Assembly: GCA_002315595.1 (NCBI GenBank)
Contig: DCHG01000033.1
Span: forward strand, 1-14,379
Direction: 5' to 3'
Source of the DNA: Clostridiales bacterium UBA1758
GTDB lineage: Bacteria > Bacillota > Clostridia > Oscillospirales > UBA1758
DNA length: 14,379 nt
Of the stretch, positions 12,273 through 14,379 are shown in pieces. Position 1 is the stretch's first letter. Every line of letters starts with the position of its first letter. The notes beneath the pieces are model-generated. The model made no database searches. It was not told the origin of the DNA and saw only the letters and a list, made by a program, of their open reading frames with translations. The position numbers were made by a program, and so were the translations under genes.

Positions 12273-14379
12273 ATGATTCGCATGGTTGGCGCAATCATTG
12301 CGCCGGTTTTGCTTGCGGTGCTTTTTTATTTTGCCGACACAAGGACAGGATTTGGCAAAATCTCCGTTCGTCTGCGACAGATCATCATTGGCATCACGTT
12401 CGGTGCGCTTGCCTGCCTTGCAACACAATTCGGCGTACCATTTGACGGGTATGTGATGAATGTCCGAAGTGCGGCACCCCTCACCGCAGGACTTGTTTTC
12501 GGTGGACCTGCGGGTGTGCTTGCCGGTTTGATCGGAGGCGTATATCGCTGGTTCAGTGTGTATTGGGGCATTCCGTCCTATACCCGTGTTGCGTGTACGA
12601 TTGCGACGATCTTAGCCGGCGTAATCAGCACCCTTTGCAATCGATTTATGTTCAACGGCAAGAAGGCTTCGTGGTTTTATGGTGTTTTTATCGCCATCGC
12701 CACTGAGGTCTTCCATATGCTTCTCGTGTTTTTGACGCATATGGACGATATTTATACCGCGTTTGAGGTCGTAAAAAACACCGCCGTTACCATGATCGCC
12801 GCAAATGCAGTGTCGCTGTGGGCGGCATTGGTCTTCGTGGAAGCGGTTTATCGCAGAAAGCATGGTAGAAAGAAACTGTCTAAACCGATCACACAGACTT
12901 TTTCGGTTCATCTGTTTGTCTGCATCTTTGTGGCGTTCCTTGCCACGAGTATTTTTACGAGTTTTTTGCAAAACAATGTCAGCAATGTCGAAGTCGACAA
13001 CCTTCTTTCGATGAATGTCAATGACGTTTTGGAGGATATTCGTTTTGCGACGGATCGCGACCTCTTATCACGCACAAAAAACATCGCAAGAATGTTCGAA
13101 AATGACGAATCGCTTTCGGATAGCGATCGTGAAACGATCCGCCAATGCTTCTTTGATGCCTGTGATACATACAACGTGTCAGAAATCAATCTTGTCGGAA
13201 CAAATGGCGTGATCAGCGTCAGCACGAACCCGGACTTCGATGGGTTTCAAATGAAATCGGGCGGTCAGGCAGAGGAGTTTTTGTGCCTGCTTAACGGCGA
13301 AAAGACCTATGTGCAGAGTTATCAGCCGGTTGATTTTAACTCGGCGATTTCAAGAAAATATGCAGGCGTTGCGTTGTCCGACGGCGGATTTTTGCAGGTC
13401 GGGTACGATTTCAAGCATTATTACGATTCGGTCAAGGACAATTTGAGCGATATTACGCTCAATAGACATATCGGTCAAACCGGCTTTTTGTTTATTCTGT
13501 CCGGCTCCGATTATTCGCTGGTCAGTGCACCCCAAAACACCGTGACGGAGGAAAATATCAGCCTCTTTGTGCAGAATTTGGACGAGATTGAGGATAATGT
13601 CGTTTTGGCATATCAATCCACCGAAGGCGAAAATTATTATTATATGAAATCCGTCGGCGAAGGATATACGGTCGTCGGTTGCATCCCCGAAAGCGAAGCG
13701 AACTTTTCGCGTAATATTTCGGTGTATATCGGCGCGTTTATGCAACTCGTGGTCTTTTTCGTGTTGTTTATTATGGTGTTTTTCCTAATTAAAAACATCA
13801 TCGTTGATAATATTCATCGCATCAATCATAGTCTTGCACGAATTACCGGCGGCGACCTTTCCACACGCGTAGATATACGCGAAAACGAGGAATTTGCCAC
13901 ACTGTCCGATGACATCAATGCGACGGTCGCAAGGTTGAAGGAGTATATTTCCGACGCCGAGAAGCGTATTGATATGGAACTTTCATTCGCAAAGTCCATT
14001 CAACATTCGGTGCTTCCGTCGACGTTTCCCGCATTTCCCGATCGGGATGAATTTGATCTTTATGCGTCAATGTTTACCGCCAAAGAAGTCGGCGGTGATT
14101 TCTACGATTTCTATTTGCTTGATGATAGCCACTTGGCTTTCCTGATTGCCGATGTTTCGGGCAAGGGGATCCCCGCCGCAATGTTCATGATGAATGCGAA
14201 ATCGGTCATCAAAAATCTTGCGGAAACCGGTCTTCCCGCGGCTGAAATTTTCACGCAGGCAAATGAAAAACTTTGCGCTGCAAACGAAGCGGAAATGTTT
14301 GTCACCGCGTGGCTCGGCGTTCTCGATCTGAACACGGGCAAAGTCAAATTTGTCAATGCCGGTCACAATCCGCCGCTTG
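12273..14379 (+). CDS. Membrane sensor SpoIIE/PP2C-type serine phosphatase (partial, 3' end cut by window)
   Basis: At least 702 residues are visible and the frame is open to the window edge. ATG 12273 is the first start after an in-frame TAA (12267-12269). It has no good ribosome binding site, so translation is probably coupled to the STAS gene. Residues ~1-195 hold a multi-helix region like 5TM-5TMR_LYT (RSAAPLTAGLVFGGPAGVLA, LIGGVYRW). A further helix at ~211-231 and a ~250-residue outer sensor region follow, then a helix at ~485-508. A HAMP-like linker (~509-560, ITGGDLSTRVDI) and a short coiled coil precede the PP2C phosphatase from ~570: AKEVGGDFYDFY (Asp609), ADVSGKG (Asp627), FVNAGHNPPL. 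The metal-binding aspartates seen are intact. It is inferred to dephosphorylate the adjacent STAS protein on an external signal. Confidence 0.9.
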   Translation, partial: MIRMVGAIIAPVLLAVLFYFADTRTGFGKISVRLRQIIIGITFGALACLATQFGVPFDGYVMNVRSAAPLTAGLVFGGPAGVLAGLIGGVYRWFSVYWGIPSYTRVACTIATILAGVISTLCNRFMFNGKKASWFYGVFIAIATEVFHMLLVFLTHMDDIYTAFEVVKNTAVTMIAANAVSLWAALVFVEAVYRRKHGRKKLSKPITQTFSVHLFVCIFVAFLATSIFTSFLQNNVSNVEVDNLLSMNVNDVLEDIRFATDRDLLSRTKNIARMFENDESLSDSDRETIRQCFFDACDTYNVSEINLVGTNGVISVSTNPDFDGFQMKSGGQAEEFLCLLNGEKTYVQSYQPVDFNSAISRKYAGVALSDGGFLQVGYDFKHYYDSVKDNLSDITLNRHIGQTGFLFILSGSDYSLVSAPQNTVTEENISLFVQNLDEIEDNVVLAYQSTEGENYYYMKSVGEGYTVVGCIPESEANFSRNISVYIGAFMQLVVFFVLFIMVFFLIKNIIVDNIHRINHSLARITGGDLSTRVDIRENEEFATLSDDINATVARLKEYISDAEKRIDMELSFAKSIQHSVLPSTFPAFPDRDEFDLYASMFTAKEVGGDFYDFYLLDDSHLAFLIADVSGKGIPAAMFMMNAKSVIKNLAETGLPAAEIFTQANEKLCAANEAEMFVTAWLGVLDLNTGKVKFVNAGHNPPL

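Overview
The window looks like a chromosomal stretch from a low-to-mid-GC, probably gut-associated Clostridia-type Firmicute. The evidence is strong GGAGG-type ribosome binding sites, extended -10 promoters (TGnTATAAT), a yjdF-type riboswitch, and a SpoIIE/STAS signalling pair of clostridial flavour. No rRNA, tRNA, CRISPR array or transposase was seen. The species cannot be named from the sequence.

Layout. Bases 1-433 hold a well-formed yjdF-like riboswitch driving only a 19-codon stub of yjdF. A 19-bp hairpin and the C-terminal end of a VOC/glyoxalase-type gene follow, so this is the scar of a deletion. Bases 434-1653 hold a lipoprotein alpha/beta hydrolase with its own promoter and a shared bidirectional terminator. 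Bases 1648-2347 hold an XRE-type repressor facing away from a small zinc-ribbon membrane protein; a palindrome lies on that protein's -10 box. Bases 2348-2758 carry no intact gene. They hold an eroded zinc-ribbon-like reading frame, a candidate weak promoter and two consecutive hairpins, the second shaped like an intrinsic terminator only 15 nt before the next start codon.

Bases 2759-11340 are the centre of interest: six tightly spaced genes in one direction. Two are tandem paralogues with an N-terminal TIR-like domain, one membrane helix and a C-terminal leucine-rich-repeat (LRR) region, a mirror image of Toll-like-receptor topology. Two more are TIR-TM proteins whose LRR part is almost gone, and only the second keeps a canonical TIR catalytic glutamate. 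The fifth is an HD-phosphohydrolase/RyR-domain protein, and the sixth is a SLOG domain joined to a four-helix SLATT-like membrane part. TIR, RyR, SLOG and SLATT domains all belong to nucleotide-messenger conflict systems. The inferred logic is LRR sensing outside, TIR assembly inside, NAD-derived messenger made by the fourth protein, messenger sensed by SLOG (and perhaps RyR), and membrane disruption by the SLATT helices, with the HD domain perhaps removing the signal. This resembles Thoeris but with a surface-receptor front end. It is an inference from domains, not a demonstrated function.

Bases 11341-14379 return to housekeeping-type content: a half-size EamA transporter, a STAS anti-sigma-factor antagonist and a large membrane-bound SpoIIE/PP2C phosphatase cut by the window end. 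The last two probably form a partner-switching signalling pair.
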